A stretch of 61,253 nucleotides of DNA, from the NCBI GenBank assembly GCA_022574255.1, contig JACZSK010000007.1, positions 1 to 61,253 on the forward strand. The letters are read 5' to 3'. The stretch's first letter is position 1. Each line of letters opens with the position of its first letter. Under the pieces are notes generated by a model. The model was not told where the DNA came from. It saw nothing but the letters and a program-made list of their open reading frames with translations, and ran no database searches. The DNA is from Pseudomonadota bacterium. Lineage in GTDB: Bacteria; Pseudomonadota; Alphaproteobacteria; Sphingomonadales; SMXR01. Position numbers and translations under genes: made by a program. This document shows, piece by piece, positions 33,511 through 43,854 of the stretch.

Positions 33511-33547
33511 ACCGGCTCCAATTTACGATTGGGGCCGGTTTCTTTTT
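33511..33547 (+). terminator. Intrinsic terminator of the GntR-ABC cassette
   Basis: ACCGGCTCCAAT pairs with ATTGGGGCCGGT across a 5-nt loop and is followed by TTCTTTTT. A classical stem and T-tract, ending the cassette transcript. Confidence 0.85.
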
Positions 33548-33594
33548 GTTCCCGCGTGGTGTTATCCTCCTTTCAACCAACAAGGACAGCAGCC

Positions 33595-34158
33595 ATGAAG
33601 ATAGTGAAATCACTGATCGCGGCGGCCCTGCTCTCGGCCTTTGCCATGCCCTTCGCCATGCCGTTTGCCGCGCCCGTATCCGCGCATATTAATCTGCTCA
33701 GCCCCGAGCCCCTGATGGGGGGCAAGGCGAAGTTCTTCAGGGCCCTGAAAAAGCCGCCGTTTGGCGCCCCCGGGGTCGATGTGGCGGCGGCCCCGGCGAC
33801 CACCGCGCCGGCCGGTGGCACCATTGATATCGAGGTGGAGGTCTATGTCTTCCACCCCGGCGAGATCGTGGTCTCCTGGACCCGGGATTTCAGCGGCGCC
33901 GACGTCGCCCCGGTATACGCGATTCCCGGTGCCGACGCGCCGATCCCGCATGTGAATGTGCTGTACAGCGGGCCGGTGCCCGCCCGGGGCTCCGAGCAGG
34001 TGTTCAGGGCCAGCGTGCCGCTGCCCGACGTGGAAGGCGAGATCATCCTGGTGGTGCGCCAGGTGATGCACGACAAGATGGACGAGACCGACGATGGCGG
34101 CATTTCGCTCACCCGCGTTTATTATCACCAGGCGGCCAAGCTGGACCTGGTGCGGTGA
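33595..34158 (+). CDS. Secreted LPMO-like / copper-binding protein (SCE4755-like)
   Basis: 187 residues. A signal peptide (IVKSLIAAALLSAFAMPFAM) is predicted to be cleaved at VSA-HINLL, leaving His31 as the N-terminal residue. The mature part starts HINLLSPEPLMGGKAKFFRA and later has YVFHPGEIVVSW with His87. An N-terminal His plus an internal His in an FHPG context is the pattern of SCE4755-type polysaccharide-monooxygenase-like proteins, which would bind copper in a histidine brace. The Cys pair of some relatives is missing. Substrate and redox activity are unproven. It stands alone after the cassette terminator; AAGGACA precedes the ATG. Confidence 0.65.
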   Translation: MKIVKSLIAAALLSAFAMPFAMPFAAPVSAHINLLSPEPLMGGKAKFFRALKKPPFGAPGVDVAAAPATTAPAGGTIDIEVEVYVFHPGEIVVSWTRDFSGADVAPVYAIPGADAPIPHVNVLYSGPVPARGSEQVFRASVPLPDVEGEIILVVRQVMHDKMDETDDGGISLTRVYYHQAAKLDLVR

Positions 34159-34165
34159 CGTCCCC

Positions 34166-34206
34166 TTGACATCTGCATAATTGCGCATATATGCATGAAT
34201 ATGCAG
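34166..34206 (+). promoter_or_regulatory. Promoter and putative ArsR operator, possibly leaderless
   Basis: TTGACA (34166-34171) is followed by a TATATG -10 (34188-34193). Transcription would begin about at the ATG codons 34195/34201, so the mRNA may be leaderless. The same segment holds repeated TGCAT/ATGCA half-sites (CTGCATAATTGCGCATATAT and ATGCATGAATATGCAG), a typical ArsR-type operator layout. Confidence 0.6.
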
Positions 34207-34593
34207 ACCACCGGAACCATATCCGCCCCCGATGCCATATGCGCCCCTGAGGCCATATGCGCCCTTGAGGCCTTGGCCCAGGAGACCCGGCTCGCCGCTT
34301 TTCGTCTGCTGGTGCGGCAGGGCGCGCGGGGCCTGAATGTGGGTGCGCTCGCCGGGCGGCTGGAGGTCAACCCTTCAACCCTGTCGCGCCATATGGCGCA
34401 GCTTGAAGCCGCCGGGCTGGTCACCGCCGAGCGCGATGGCCGGCAGATGGTCTACCGCGCCGACTTCTGCGGTATGCGCGGGCTGGTGAGGTTCCTGCTG
34501 GAAGACTGCTGGCGCGGCGACATTCGCCCGGGCTGGTGGCCGGGAAGTGAACTGGGGTTAATTGGGGACAGTATATATTTAACAGATCAGTAG
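34195..34593 (+). CDS. ArsR-family transcriptional regulator
   Basis: 132 residues from ATG 34195 (or 34201). The winged helix runs LEALAQETRLAAFRLLVRQG, VGALAGRLEVNPSTLSRHM and AQLEAAGLVTAERDGRQMVY, a clear ArsR/HTH_20 fold. Metal-binding cysteines are not obvious (ICALEA and DFCGM only), so the signal is unknown. The C-terminal residues after GWWPGSE (GLIGDSIYLTDQ) and the stop codon are encoded by a 72-bp palindromic repeat that begins at 34559, showing that the repeat entered the 3' end of the gene. No arsenic genes are adjacent. Confidence 0.85.
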   Translation: MNMQTTGTISAPDAICAPEAICALEALAQETRLAAFRLLVRQGARGLNVGALAGRLEVNPSTLSRHMAQLEAAGLVTAERDGRQMVYRADFCGMRGLVRFLLEDCWRGDIRPGWWPGSELGLIGDSIYLTDQ

Positions 34594-34630
34594 GCCGCAA
34601 TACCGGGTGACGAGATACTGTCCCCAATTA
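34559..34630. repeat. 72-bp palindromic element with TAATTGGGGACAGTAT ends
   Basis: Same 16-bp terminal inverted repeats as 7749-7818, with internal CAGTAGGCCGCA. It overlaps the last 12 codons of the ArsR gene and provides its stop. A hairpin-like GC-rich segment (CTCACCCTCTCCCTC) follows to about 34690. Confidence 0.88.
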
Positions 34631-34698
34631 ACGCTCACCCTCTCCCTCGACGGGAGTGTGCCAAGGCAAGAAAAGCGTGAGGGTGGCAAAAAAAAGCG

Positions 34699-35490
34699 CT
34701 AAAGATTTCTCTTTCCCGCCAGCTCGTAGAGGGCGACGGCGGCGGCATTAGAGACATTGAGGCTGCCAATGGCCTCGATAATAGGCAGCCGCGCGGTGGC
34801 GTCCACATGCTTCAGCGTGCCATCCCTGAGGCCCCGGCCTTCGGCGCCCAGCACCAGGGCAATATTCTCGCCCATATCCAGGTCGGCCAGCAGCGTGTCG
34901 CTGCCGCCGTGCAGCCCGATGCGCCAATAGCCCATCTCCGCCAGATCATCCAGCGCCCGCGAGAGATTTGTCACCCTGATCCAGGGCAACATGTCCAGCG
35001 CCCCGGAAGCGGCCTTGGCCAGCGCCCCTGATTCGTGCGGCGCGTGGCGCTCTGTGGTAATCAGCGCCCGGGCGCCAAAGGCGATGGCCGAGCGCAGGAT
35101 GGCACCCACATTATGCGGGTCGGTCACCTGGTCCAGCACCACCACAATGTTGCGGGCATTCTCCGTGGGGCGAATTTCGTCGAGATGGCGGCCGGGCAGG
35201 GCGCGCAGATGCAGCACCATGCCCTGATGCGGCGCGGCGGCGCCGACGATTGCCGCCAGTTCGGCGTCGCTGGTGCTCTCGACAGTCAGGCCCTCTGGCA
35301 GGGTAAGCGCCTTCAGCGCCCGGTCGGTGGCCTTCAGCACCACGATCTCGCGGTGCCTGTTGGCCAGCGCCGCCTCAACCGCGTGGCGGCCATAGACATA
35401 AAGACGATTGCCTGATCCGGCGCCCGGGGTCGCGTTTGCGTCCCTGCCCGGCGCCTTCCGGTCTCTTGTTTTGTTGCCTGCGCGTGCCAT
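34699..35490 (-). CDS. rlmB: TrmH-family rRNA 2'-O-methyltransferase, probable RlmB
   Basis: 263 residues from ATG 35490 (MARAGNKTRDRKAPG). After a basic N-terminus, RLYVYGRHAVEAALANRHRE begins the substrate-binding domain. The SpoU knot motifs are IVVVLDQVTDPHNVGAILRS (motif 1), LVLGAEGRGL (motif 2) and SLNVSNAAAVALYEL (motif 3). RlmB methylates G2251 of 23S rRNA in E. coli; other TrmH enzymes are possible but the N-terminal extension fits RlmB. The gene is divergent from the tRNA-tuf promoter. Confidence 0.87.
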   Translation of the reverse strand: MARAGNKTRDRKAPGRDANATPGAGSGNRLYVYGRHAVEAALANRHREIVVLKATDRALKALTLPEGLTVESTSDAELAAIVGAAAPHQGMVLHLRALPGRHLDEIRPTENARNIVVVLDQVTDPHNVGAILRSAIAFGARALITTERHAPHESGALAKAASGALDMLPWIRVTNLSRALDDLAEMGYWRIGLHGGSDTLLADLDMGENIALVLGAEGRGLRDGTLKHVDATARLPIIEAIGSLNVSNAAAVALYELAGKRNL

Positions 35491-35547
35491 GCAGGAGCTA
35501 TAGTCTGTGAGCCCGTTGGAGAGCAAGCACAGCCTGCTTCGGGGCAG

Positions 35548-35575
35548 TTGACATGGCATGTATTTTCGCCATAGT
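35548..35575 (+). promoter_or_regulatory. Sigma70-type promoter of the tRNA-tuf operon
   Basis: TTGACA (35548-35553) and CATAGT (35570-35575) are 16 bp apart, about 37 bp before tRNA-Tyr. No other promoter is obvious before tuf, so this could drive the tRNAs and tuf. Confidence 0.75.
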
Positions 35576-35612
35576 GCGCGTCACCGAGCCACAAGCTTCC
35601 GTGGCTTCTGGC

Positions 35613-35698
35613 GGAGGGGTGGCCGAGTGGTTAAAGGCAGCAGACTGTAAATCTGCCGGGTTATCCCTACGCAGGTTCGAATCCTGCCCCCTCCACCA
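35613..35698 (+). tRNA. tRNA-Tyr(GTA) with encoded CCA
   Basis: The class II tRNA begins GGAGGGGTGGCCGAGTGG and has a long variable arm (CCGGGTTATCCCTACG), T-loop GGTTCGAATCC and terminal CCTCCACCA. The anticodon stem-loop AGACTGTAAATCT shows GTA. Confidence 0.97.
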
Positions 35699-35756
35699 TT
35701 GACCCAGGGGTCGCTCTCGTGGTGAAACTCGGGTCAGCAAAAGCGTGGGGCGTATT

Positions 35757-35830
35757 GCGGGCGTAGCTCAATGGTAGAGCAGAAGCCTTCCAAGCTTACG
35801 ACGAGGGTTCGATTCCCTTCGCCCGCTCCA
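35757..35830 (+). tRNA. tRNA-Gly(TCC) with encoded CCA
   Basis: Begins GCGGGCGTAGCTCAATGG, T-loop GGTTCGATTCC, acceptor end CGCCCGCTCCA. The anticodon loop CTTCCAA gives TCC, reading GGA. It follows tRNA-Tyr by 58 bp, in the order known from the tyrU-glyT-tufB unit. Confidence 0.97.
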
Positions 35831-35967
35831 GGCCGCTCTTACCCGGGCTTGCCCTTAATCAAGCAAGCTCGCCCTAATCGGGCAAAAGGGATAGAAACAT
35901 CGCGGAAAGTGCTCTAAAAAGCAGCAGCGCCCATATTAAGCATAGCAAGGGATAGAGGGTCGGACCC

Positions 35968-37158
<1,191 letters not shown>

Positions 37159-37213
37159 GCCTCGAGCGGACAGAAAAATTGCCACGCGGCAAATAGTGGA
37201 AAGATAAAGAGCC

Positions 37214-37528
37214 ATGGAAACGCAAAATATTCGTATTCGCCTGAAGGCGTTCGATCACCGGATTCTGGACCATGCCACCAGCGAAATCGCCGAGACGGCG
37301 AAGCGCACCGGTGCATTGGTTCGTGGGCCCATTCCCATGCCCACCAGGATCGAGAAATATACCGTCCTGCGCTCGCCCCACATCGACAAGAAGTCGCGTG
37401 AGCAGTTCGAAATCCGCACTCACAAGCGCCTCCTGGATATTGTTGACCCGACGCCGCAAACGGTGGACGCGCTGATGAAGCTCGACCTCGCCGCTGGCGT
37501 CGACGTCGAGATCAAACTGCAAGGCTAG
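37214..37528 (+). CDS. rpsJ: 30S ribosomal protein S10
   Basis: 104 residues ([20 protein letters not shown]; later [20 protein letters not shown]). The length and conserved stretches are those of S10, a small-subunit head protein that also acts as NusE in antitermination. First gene of the S10 cluster, 55 bp after tuf. Confidence 0.98.
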   Translation: METQNIRIRLKAFDHRILDHATSEIAETAKRTGALVRGPIPMPTRIEKYTVLRSPHIDKKSREQFEIRTHKRLLDIVDPTPQTVDALMKLDLAAGVDVEIKLQG

Positions 37529-37532
37529 AAAA

Positions 37533-38432
37533 ATGCGTACCGGATTAATAGGCAAAAAAGTTGGCATGACCCGCGTCTTTGACGACGGCGGGATTCATGT
37601 GCCGGTTACCGTGGTTCACGTCGAGGCCTGTCAGGTTGTCGCCCAGCGGACCGAGGAAAAAGACGGCTATACGGCGCTGCAGATTGGCGTTGGCAAGGCC
37701 AAGGTCAAGCGCATGGGCAATCCGCTGCGCGGTTATTTCCGCAAGGCGTCTATTGAGCCAAAGGCCAAACTCGGCGAGTTCCGGGTGTCCGAGGACGGCC
37801 TGGTGGATGTGGGCGCGGAAATTTCCGTCGATCATTTTGTCGACGGCCAGTATGTGGATGTCACCGGCACGACCATCGGCAAGGGCTTTGCCGGGGTCAT
37901 GAAGCGGCATAATTTCAAGGGCCTCAGGGCGACGCACGGTGTTTCCGTCTCGCATCGCTCGGGCGGCTCAACCGGCCAGTGCCAGGATCCGGGCAAGGTG
38001 TTCAAGGGCAAGAAAATGGCCGGCCACATGGGCGATGTACAGGCCACCCAGCAGAATTTGCTGGTGGTGCGGACCGTGCCGGAAGAAGACCTGATCCTGA
38101 TCAGGGGTTCGGTGCCGGGCTCCAAGGGCGGCTGGGTAACCATTTCCGACGCGGTCAAGAAGACCCTGCCGGAGGGTGTGCCGATGCCGGCCTCGCTGAA
38201 GAGCGCCAAGTCTGACGCCACGAAGTCTGAGGCCACCGAAGCCGAGACCCCCGCCGAGGATGCCCCCGCCGAAGAGACCGCCAGCGAAGAAGTGGCGAGC
38301 AATGACGCGACGACCGATGAGGCCGCGCCTGAAGTGAAAGCCGAGGCGCCGGCGAAAGAAGAAGCAAAAGCCGATCAGGGCGAGACAGCGGCGGATGACG
38401 CCGGTGAAAAGCCTGAAGAGAGCAAGGAATAA
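37533..38432 (+). CDS. rplC: 50S ribosomal protein L3 with long acidic tail
   Basis: 299 residues. Residues 1 to about 224 are an ordinary L3 ([40 protein letters not shown] with GQ near the methylation site). The last 75 residues are a low-complexity Ala/Glu/Asp/Thr tail ([20 protein letters not shown]) absent from standard L3 (about 210). L3 is an early assembly protein of the large subunit at the peptidyl-transferase region. It is 4 bp after rpsJ. The tail should protrude from the ribosome; its role is unknown. Confidence 0.97.
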   Translation: MRTGLIGKKVGMTRVFDDGGIHVPVTVVHVEACQVVAQRTEEKDGYTALQIGVGKAKVKRMGNPLRGYFRKASIEPKAKLGEFRVSEDGLVDVGAEISVDHFVDGQYVDVTGTTIGKGFAGVMKRHNFKGLRATHGVSVSHRSGGSTGQCQDPGKVFKGKKMAGHMGDVQATQQNLLVVRTVPEEDLILIRGSVPGSKGGWVTISDAVKKTLPEGVPMPASLKSAKSDATKSEATEAETPAEDAPAEETASEEVASNDATTDEAAPEVKAEAPAKEEAKADQGETAADDAGEKPEESKE

Positions 38433-38435
38433 GCC

Positions 38436-39056
38436 ATGAAGGCGGAAGTCATTACCCTGGACGGCAAGAAGGCGGGCGATATTGACCTCGCGGATGCCAT
38501 TTATGGGCTGGAAAAGCGGGCTGATATTTTGCACCGCGTTGTCAAGTGGCAGCTGGCCAAGCGCCGCGCCGGAACCCATGCGGTCAAGTTTCGCAGCGAT
38601 ATTCGCGGAACAACCAAACGGGTGGGCAAGCAGAAGGGCGGCGGCACCGCCCGCCATGGCAACCGCAAGGTCAATATCTTCCGTGGTGGTGGCCGCGCCT
38701 TTGGGCCAATCGTGCGCGATCATGGCTATTCGCTGCCCAAGAAAATCCGCGCCCTTGGCCTGAAGACGGCGCTGTCGGTCAAGCAGCTGGACAAGAAGAT
38801 CATCGTTATCGACGCCATGGACCTGAAAGAGGCCAAGACCGCGGCGCTGGTCAAGAAGCTTGGCAAGCTGGGCCTGGCTTCGGCGCTGTTCGTCGATGGG
38901 GCGGAGGTGAACGAGAATTTCAAGCTGGCGCTGGCGAATATCCCCAACGTGGATGTGCTGCCCAGCCAGGGCCTGAATGTCTATGACATTTTGCGCCGCG
39001 ACACGCTGGTGCTGACCAAGGCCGCTGTCGAGAAAATTGAAGAGAGGCTGAAATGA
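38436..39056 (+). CDS. rplD: 50S ribosomal protein L4
   Basis: 206 residues. The extended loop [20 protein letters not shown] reaches into the peptide exit tunnel, and the C-terminal domain has [20 protein letters not shown]. Normal length. L4 also autoregulates S10 operons in gammaproteobacteria, but the leader needed is not evident here. It overlaps rplW by 4 bp. Confidence 0.98.
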   Translation: MKAEVITLDGKKAGDIDLADAIYGLEKRADILHRVVKWQLAKRRAGTHAVKFRSDIRGTTKRVGKQKGGGTARHGNRKVNIFRGGGRAFGPIVRDHGYSLPKKIRALGLKTALSVKQLDKKIIVIDAMDLKEAKTAALVKKLGKLGLASALFVDGAEVNENFKLALANIPNVDVLPSQGLNVYDILRRDTLVLTKAAVEKIEERLK

Positions 39057-39346
39057 CCGCGCTCAAGAGCTACGACATTGTCCGCAGCCCGGTGATCACC
39101 GAAAAGTCGACCCTCGGGTCCGAGCAAAATCAGGTGACCTTCCGCGTGCCGCTGACCGCCTCCAAGCCGGAGATCAAGGCGGCCATTGAAGACCTGTTCG
39201 GGGTCAAGGTCAAAGCCGTCAACACGCTTCGGCTGAAGGGCAAGATCAAGCGCTTTCGCGGCATCAAGGGCCGCCGGCCCGACGTCAAGAAAGCCATGGT
39301 GACACTGGAAGAGGGTCACAGCATTGATGTGACGACAGGGGTCTGA
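39053..39346 (+). CDS. rplW: 50S ribosomal protein L23
   Basis: 97 residues ([40 protein letters not shown]). L23 sits at the exit tunnel and docks trigger factor and SRP. Normal length; 4-bp overlap with rplD gives coupling. Confidence 0.98.
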   Translation: MTALKSYDIVRSPVITEKSTLGSEQNQVTFRVPLTASKPEIKAAIEDLFGVKVKAVNTLRLKGKIKRFRGIKGRRPDVKKAMVTLEEGHSIDVTTGV

Positions 39347-39348
39347 CG

Positions 39349-40185
39349 ATGGCACTGAAACAATATAAACCGGTAACCTCGTCGCAGCGCGGCCTGGTGT
39401 TGGTTGACCGCAGCGCCCTGTATAAGGGCAAGCCGGTAAAGGCCCTGACCGTGGGGCTTTCCAAGTCGGGCGGGCGTAACAACCTGGGCCGGGTGACGGC
39501 GCGGCGGCGTGGTGGCGGGCACAAGCGCTCTTACCGCATGGTCGATTTCAAGCGCCAGAAGTGGGATATGGTGGCGACTGTCGAGCGGCTGGAATATGAT
39601 CCCAACCGGTCCGCCTTTATTGCCCTGATCAAGTATGACGACGGCGAGCTGGCCTATATCCTGGCGCCGCAGCGCCTGGCTGCGGGCGACAAGGTAATCG
39701 CTGGCGAGAAGGTTGACGTCAAGCCGGGCAACGCCATGCCGCTGTCTTCGATACCCATCGGCACCATTGTCCATAATGTTGAGATGAAGGCGCGCAAGGG
39801 CGGCCAGATCGCCCGCGCCGCCGGCACCTATGTGCAGTTGGTGGGGCGCGACCGGGGCATGGCGCTGCTGCGGCTGTCGTCTGGCGAACAGCGCGCCGTC
39901 AGGGCCGAATGCATGGCTACCATCGGTGCCGTGTCGAACCCCGACAACAAGAATATCAAGCTGGCAAAGGCCGGTCGTAATCGCTGGCTGGGCAAACGTC
40001 CGTCGGTGCGCGGCGTTGCCATGAACCCGGTGGATCATCCCCATGGCGGCGGCGAAGGCCGCACTTCAGGTGGCCGGCATCCGGTCACACCGTGGGGCAA
40101 GCCAACCAAGGGCAAGCGTACGCGGTCGAACAAGTCGACCGACAAATACATTCTGCGCTCGCGCCATGAAAAGAAGAAGAGGTAG
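39349..40185 (+). CDS. rplB: 50S ribosomal protein L2
   Basis: 278 residues with [40 protein letters not shown] and the C-terminal [20 protein letters not shown] (conserved His in the peptidyl-transferase vicinity). L2 binds 23S domain IV and helps the subunits associate. It starts 3 bp after rplW. Confidence 0.99.
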   Translation: MALKQYKPVTSSQRGLVLVDRSALYKGKPVKALTVGLSKSGGRNNLGRVTARRRGGGHKRSYRMVDFKRQKWDMVATVERLEYDPNRSAFIALIKYDDGELAYILAPQRLAAGDKVIAGEKVDVKPGNAMPLSSIPIGTIVHNVEMKARKGGQIARAAGTYVQLVGRDRGMALLRLSSGEQRAVRAECMATIGAVSNPDNKNIKLAKAGRNRWLGKRPSVRGVAMNPVDHPHGGGEGRTSGGRHPVTPWGKPTKGKRTRSNKSTDKYILRSRHEKKKR

Positions 40186-40191
40186 GGCACT

Positions 40192-40470
40192 ATGGCTCGC
40201 TCAGTAAAAAAAGGTCCGTTCGTCGATCTCTATCTGCTGAAAAAGGCAGAGGATGCACAGGATTCCGGTCGCCGCTCGCCGATCCAGACATGGTCGCGGC
40301 GTTCAACCATTGTGCCCCAGTTCGTCGGCCTGACCTTCAATGTCTATAACGGCAGGAAGTTCATTCCCGTGCTGGTGTCCGAGGAAATGGTCGGTCACAA
40401 GCTGGGTGAATTCTCGCCGACCCGCACTTTTTGGGGCCATCAGGCCGACAAGAGGGCGAGGAGGGGTTAA
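40192..40470 (+). CDS. rpsS: 30S ribosomal protein S19
   Basis: 92 residues ([40 protein letters not shown]). S19 is in the small-subunit head, next to S13. Normal length and position. Confidence 0.98.
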   Translation: MARSVKKGPFVDLYLLKKAEDAQDSGRRSPIQTWSRRSTIVPQFVGLTFNVYNGRKFIPVLVSEEMVGHKLGEFSPTRTFWGHQADKRARRG

Positions 40471-40474
40471 CGCG

Positions 40475-40855
40475 ATGGGTAAGAAATCAACACCACGCCG
40501 TCTTAAGGACAACGAGGCGATGGCCGTCGGCCGCATGCTGCGCGGTTCTCCGCAGAAGCTGAATCTGGTTGCCCAGACCATTCGCGGCCAGAAGGTGGGC
40601 AAGGCGCTGACCGCGCTGACCTTCAGCCGCCGCAAAGCCGCGATTGATGTGAAGAAGGTTCTGGAATCGGCGGTTGCCAATGCCGAGAACAACCACAGCC
40701 TGGACGTGGACAGCCTTGTGATAACCGAGGCCACCGTCGGCAAGGCATTGGTAATGCGGCGTTTTCGCGCCCGTGCCCGGGGCCGTGCCGCCAAGATATT
40801 GAAGCCCTTCAGCCGCATCAGAATTGTTGTGCGCGAAGTCGAGGAGAGCGCCTAA
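40475..40855 (+). CDS. rplV: 50S ribosomal protein L22
   Basis: 126 residues from ATG 40475. [20 protein letters not shown] and the beta-hairpin loop [20 protein letters not shown] are diagnostic. L22 lines the exit tunnel; its hairpin is a site of macrolide resistance. Its stop overlaps the rpsC start by 1 bp. Confidence 0.97.
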   Translation: MGKKSTPRRLKDNEAMAVGRMLRGSPQKLNLVAQTIRGQKVGKALTALTFSRRKAAIDVKKVLESAVANAENNHSLDVDSLVITEATVGKALVMRRFRARARGRAAKILKPFSRIRIVVREVEESA

Positions 40856-41583
40856 TGGGCCAAAAAGTAAATCCGATCGGGTTCAGGCTCGGGATAAACC
40901 GGACCTGGGATTCGCGCTGGTACGCCGACGGCGACGAGTATGGCGATCTGCTGCATGAAGACCTGCGCATCCGTGATTTCGTCACCAAAACCCTGGTGCA
41001 GGCGGCGGTCAGCAAGGTGGTGATCGAGCGCCAGTCGAAGAAGGCGCGGGTGACCATTTATTCGGCGCGCCCCGGTGTGATCATCGGCAAGAAGGGCGCC
41101 GACATTGAGCGTCTGCGGGTGCAGTTGAAGGCGCTGAGCGACAGCGAGGTGAGCGTCAATATCGTTGAAATCAGGAAGCCTGAAATTGATGCCAAGCTGA
41201 TCGCCGAGAATGTGGCGCAGCAGCTGGTACGCCGCATCGCCTTTCGCCGCGCCATGAAGCGCGCCGTGCAGGGCGCCATGCGCCTGGGCGCCGAGGGCAT
41301 CCGGATCAATTGTGGCGGCCGCCTTGGCGGCGCTGAAATCGCGCGCACGGAATGGTATCGCGAGGGCCGCGTGCCCCTGCATACCATGCGCGCCGATATC
41401 GATTATGCAGAGGCCATCGCCAAGACCGCCTATGGCATTTGCGGCATCAAGGTTTGGGTGTTCAAGGGCGAGATCATGGCGCATGACCCGATGGAGCAGG
41501 ACCGGCGCTTGCAGGAGGCCCAGTCCACGGGCCTCGGCGCCGGGCGCGAGAGGCGTCCGCCGCGTCGGCAAGAGCGCCGCTAG
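40855..41583 (+). CDS. rpsC: 30S ribosomal protein S3
   Basis: 242 residues with [20 protein letters not shown], the KH motif [20 protein letters not shown] and the C-terminal [20 protein letters not shown]. The tail ([12 protein letters not shown]) is Arg-rich. It binds mRNA at the entry channel. Start follows rplV by an ATG overlap. Confidence 0.98.
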   Translation: MGQKVNPIGFRLGINRTWDSRWYADGDEYGDLLHEDLRIRDFVTKTLVQAAVSKVVIERQSKKARVTIYSARPGVIIGKKGADIERLRVQLKALSDSEVSVNIVEIRKPEIDAKLIAENVAQQLVRRIAFRRAMKRAVQGAMRLGAEGIRINCGGRLGGAEIARTEWYREGRVPLHTMRADIDYAEAIAKTAYGICGIKVWVFKGEIMAHDPMEQDRRLQEAQSTGLGAGRERRPPRRQERR

Positions 41584-41609
41584 GGCCAGGGAATTAAGGG
41601 CAATTTGAA

Positions 41610-42023
41610 ATGTTACAGCCGAAGAAAACAAAGTTCAGGAAGGCTCATAAGGGCCGTATCCATGGCAAGGCCAAGGGTGGCACGGCGCTGAACTTTGGCG
41701 CCTATGGCCTGAAGGCCACCGAGCCGGGCCGCATTACCGCGCGCCAGATTGAAGCCGCGCGCCGTGCCATGACGCGCCATATCAAGCGCGCCGGCAAGGT
41801 GTGGATACGGATTTTCCCGGATGTGCCGGTGTCGAAAAAGCCGACCGAGGTGCGGATGGGCAAGGGCAAGGGCTCTCCGGAATTCTGGATATGCCGGGTC
41901 AAGCCGGGCCGGATGATGTTTGAAATGGACGGCGTTCCTGCCGGGCTGGCGCGTGAGGCGCTGGCCCTGGCCGCCGCGAAACTGCCGATCGGGACACGTT
42001 TTGTGACCCGGTTGGGCGAATAG
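41610..42023 (+). CDS. rplP: 50S ribosomal protein L16
   Basis: 137 residues ([40 protein letters not shown]). L16 binds near the A-site tRNA. Normal length. Confidence 0.98.
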   Translation: MLQPKKTKFRKAHKGRIHGKAKGGTALNFGAYGLKATEPGRITARQIEAARRAMTRHIKRAGKVWIRIFPDVPVSKKPTEVRMGKGKGSPEFWICRVKPGRMMFEMDGVPAGLAREALALAAAKLPIGTRFVTRLGE

Positions 42024-42044
42024 GCGAGCGGGGAGTAGAGCGAC

Positions 42045-42266
42045 ATGAGAGCGTCTGATTTGAAGACCAAGACCCCCGACGAGCTGAAGGACCGGCTGGC
42101 GGATTTGAAGAAGGAGCAGTTTAACCTGCGCTTTCAGGCTTCCAGCGGGCAGTTGAGCAACACGGCGCGGGTTCGCGATGTAAGGCGCGGTATCGCGCAG
42201 GTAAAAACCATAATTGCGCAGAACGCCAAAAGCGCTGCGCCGGCGAAAAGCGCCGGAAAAGCCTAG
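42045..42266 (+). CDS. rpmC: 50S ribosomal protein L29
   Basis: 73 residues ([40 protein letters not shown]). A helical hairpin protein at the exit tunnel. A small Lys/Ala tail follows the standard core. Confidence 0.97.
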   Translation: MRASDLKTKTPDELKDRLADLKKEQFNLRFQASSGQLSNTARVRDVRRGIAQVKTIIAQNAKSAAPAKSAGKA

Positions 42267-42283
42267 GGGCGCGGAGAAAAGAA

Positions 42284-42523
42284 ATGCCGAAACGAATTCT
42301 TCAGGGTGTGGTGGTCAGCGACAAGGCGACCAAAACCGTGGTGGTCAATGTGGAGCGCCGCTTCAAGCATCCGCTGGTGCAGAAGATCGTGCGCCGCTCA
42401 AAGCGCTACCAGGCCCATGACGAGCAGAACACATACAAGGTTGGCGACAAGGTGCGCATTGAAGAATGTCGCCCCATATCGAAGAATAAATCATGGCGGG
42501 TAATTGGCACTGTGGCCAATTAG
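42284..42523 (+). CDS. rpsQ: 30S ribosomal protein S17
   Basis: 79 residues ([40 protein letters not shown]). OB-fold primary binder of 16S rRNA. Ordinary length. Confidence 0.97.
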   Translation: MPKRILQGVVVSDKATKTVVVNVERRFKHPLVQKIVRRSKRYQAHDEQNTYKVGDKVRIEECRPISKNKSWRVIGTVAN

Positions 42524-42570
42524 CCCATCGCAAGATTAGCCGTAAGTAAAGAAAAGCGGGAAGAAGACCG

Positions 42571-42939
42571 ATGATCCAGATGCAAACAAGACTCGAGGTT
42601 GCCGATAACTCGGGCGCGAAAAAGGTGCAGTGCATCAAGGTCCTTGGCGGATCGAAAAGGCGCACTGCCGGCGTTGGCGACGTAATTGTCGTGTCGGTCA
42701 AGGAAGCCGTGCCGCGCGGCAAGGTGAAAAAGGGCGACCTGCACCGGGCGGTGATTGTGCGCACGCGCAAGGAAGTGCACCGCGCCGACGGATCGACGAT
42801 CCGTTTCGACAAGAATGCGGCGGTGCTGGTGAATAATCAGGGCGAACCTATCGGGACGCGTATTTTTGGCCCCGTGGTGCGCGAGCTGAGAGCGAAGAAT
42901 CATATGAAGATCATCTCGCTTGCTCCGGAGGTGTTGTGA
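42571..42939 (+). CDS. rplN: 50S ribosomal protein L14
   Basis: 122 residues ([40 protein letters not shown]). The start of the spc part of the operon. Its TGA overlaps the next ATG by 1 bp. Confidence 0.98.
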   Translation: MIQMQTRLEVADNSGAKKVQCIKVLGGSKRRTAGVGDVIVVSVKEAVPRGKVKKGDLHRAVIVRTRKEVHRADGSTIRFDKNAAVLVNNQGEPIGTRIFGPVVRELRAKNHMKIISLAPEVL

Positions 42940-43265
42940 TGACCGCGCCGAAAATGAAGATGAGAAAAGGCGACAAGGTGATCGTGATGGTCGGCAAGGA
43001 CAAGGGCAAGCGCGGCCAGGTGTTGAAGATGCTGGTGAATGAACGCAAGGCCATTGTGCAGGGCGTGAATATGGTCAAGCGCCATACCAAGCCCAGCCAG
43101 TCAGGCCCCGGCGGAATCGAGTCCAAGGAAATGCCGATGCATCTGTCGAACCTGGCGCTCGAGGATCCCAAGGACGGCACCGCGACGCGCGTGGGCTACA
43201 AGTTTTTGAAGGACGGTAAAAAAGTGCGTTACGCAAAGAAATCAGGGGAGGTGTTCAATGACTAA
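42939..43265 (+). CDS. rplX: 50S ribosomal protein L24
   Basis: 108 residues ([20 protein letters not shown] near the start; [20 protein letters not shown]). ATG 42939 lies in the TGATG overlap with rplN; an in-frame GTG at 42936 is possible. Assembly initiator of the large subunit. Overlaps rplE by 8 bp. Confidence 0.96.
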   Translation: MTAPKMKMRKGDKVIVMVGKDKGKRGQVLKMLVNERKAIVQGVNMVKRHTKPSQSGPGGIESKEMPMHLSNLALEDPKDGTATRVGYKFLKDGKKVRYAKKSGEVFND

Positions 43266-43815
43266 AGACAGTTACAAGCCCCGCCTGAAAAAGGAATACG
43301 AGGAAAAAATCCGCGCCGCCCTGACCAAGGAGTTCGATCTGAAGAACCCCATGCAGGTGCCGAAGCTGGACAAGATCGTGCTGAATATGGGTGTCGGCGA
43401 AGCCGTGGCGGATTCCAAGAAGATTGCCAAGGCGGAAGAGGAAATGGCGCTGATCGCGGGCCAGAAGCCGGTGATCACCCGCGCCAAAAATTCCATCGCC
43501 ACCTACAAGCTGCGCGAAGGCATGCCCATCGGGGTGAAGGTGACCCTGCGCGAGGACCGTATGTACGAGTTCCTCGACCGGTTGATCACCATTGCGCTGC
43601 CGCGGGTCAGGGATTTCCGCGGCGTCAGCGTCAGGAGTTTTGACGGCTGCGGCAATTACGCGCTGGGCATCAAGGAACAGATTGTGTTCCCCGAGATCAA
43701 TTTTGACGAAATTGATGCGATCCGGGGATTGGACGTAGTTATTTGCACGACGACATCGGACGACAAGCTGGCCAAGGCCTTGCTTGCCGGTTTCAAGATG
43801 CCGTTCCAGGCTTAA
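43258..43815 (+). CDS. rplE: 50S ribosomal protein L5
   Basis: 185 residues ([40 protein letters not shown]). L5 binds 5S rRNA in the central protuberance. The first codons overlap rplX, indicating coupling. Confidence 0.98.
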   Translation: MTKDSYKPRLKKEYEEKIRAALTKEFDLKNPMQVPKLDKIVLNMGVGEAVADSKKIAKAEEEMALIAGQKPVITRAKNSIATYKLREGMPIGVKVTLREDRMYEFLDRLITIALPRVRDFRGVSVRSFDGCGNYALGIKEQIVFPEINFDEIDAIRGLDVVICTTTSDDKLAKALLAGFKMPFQA

Positions 43816-43854
43816 CGACAGGTAGGCCCCAAGGGGCGAGTGGAGAGCAATAAT

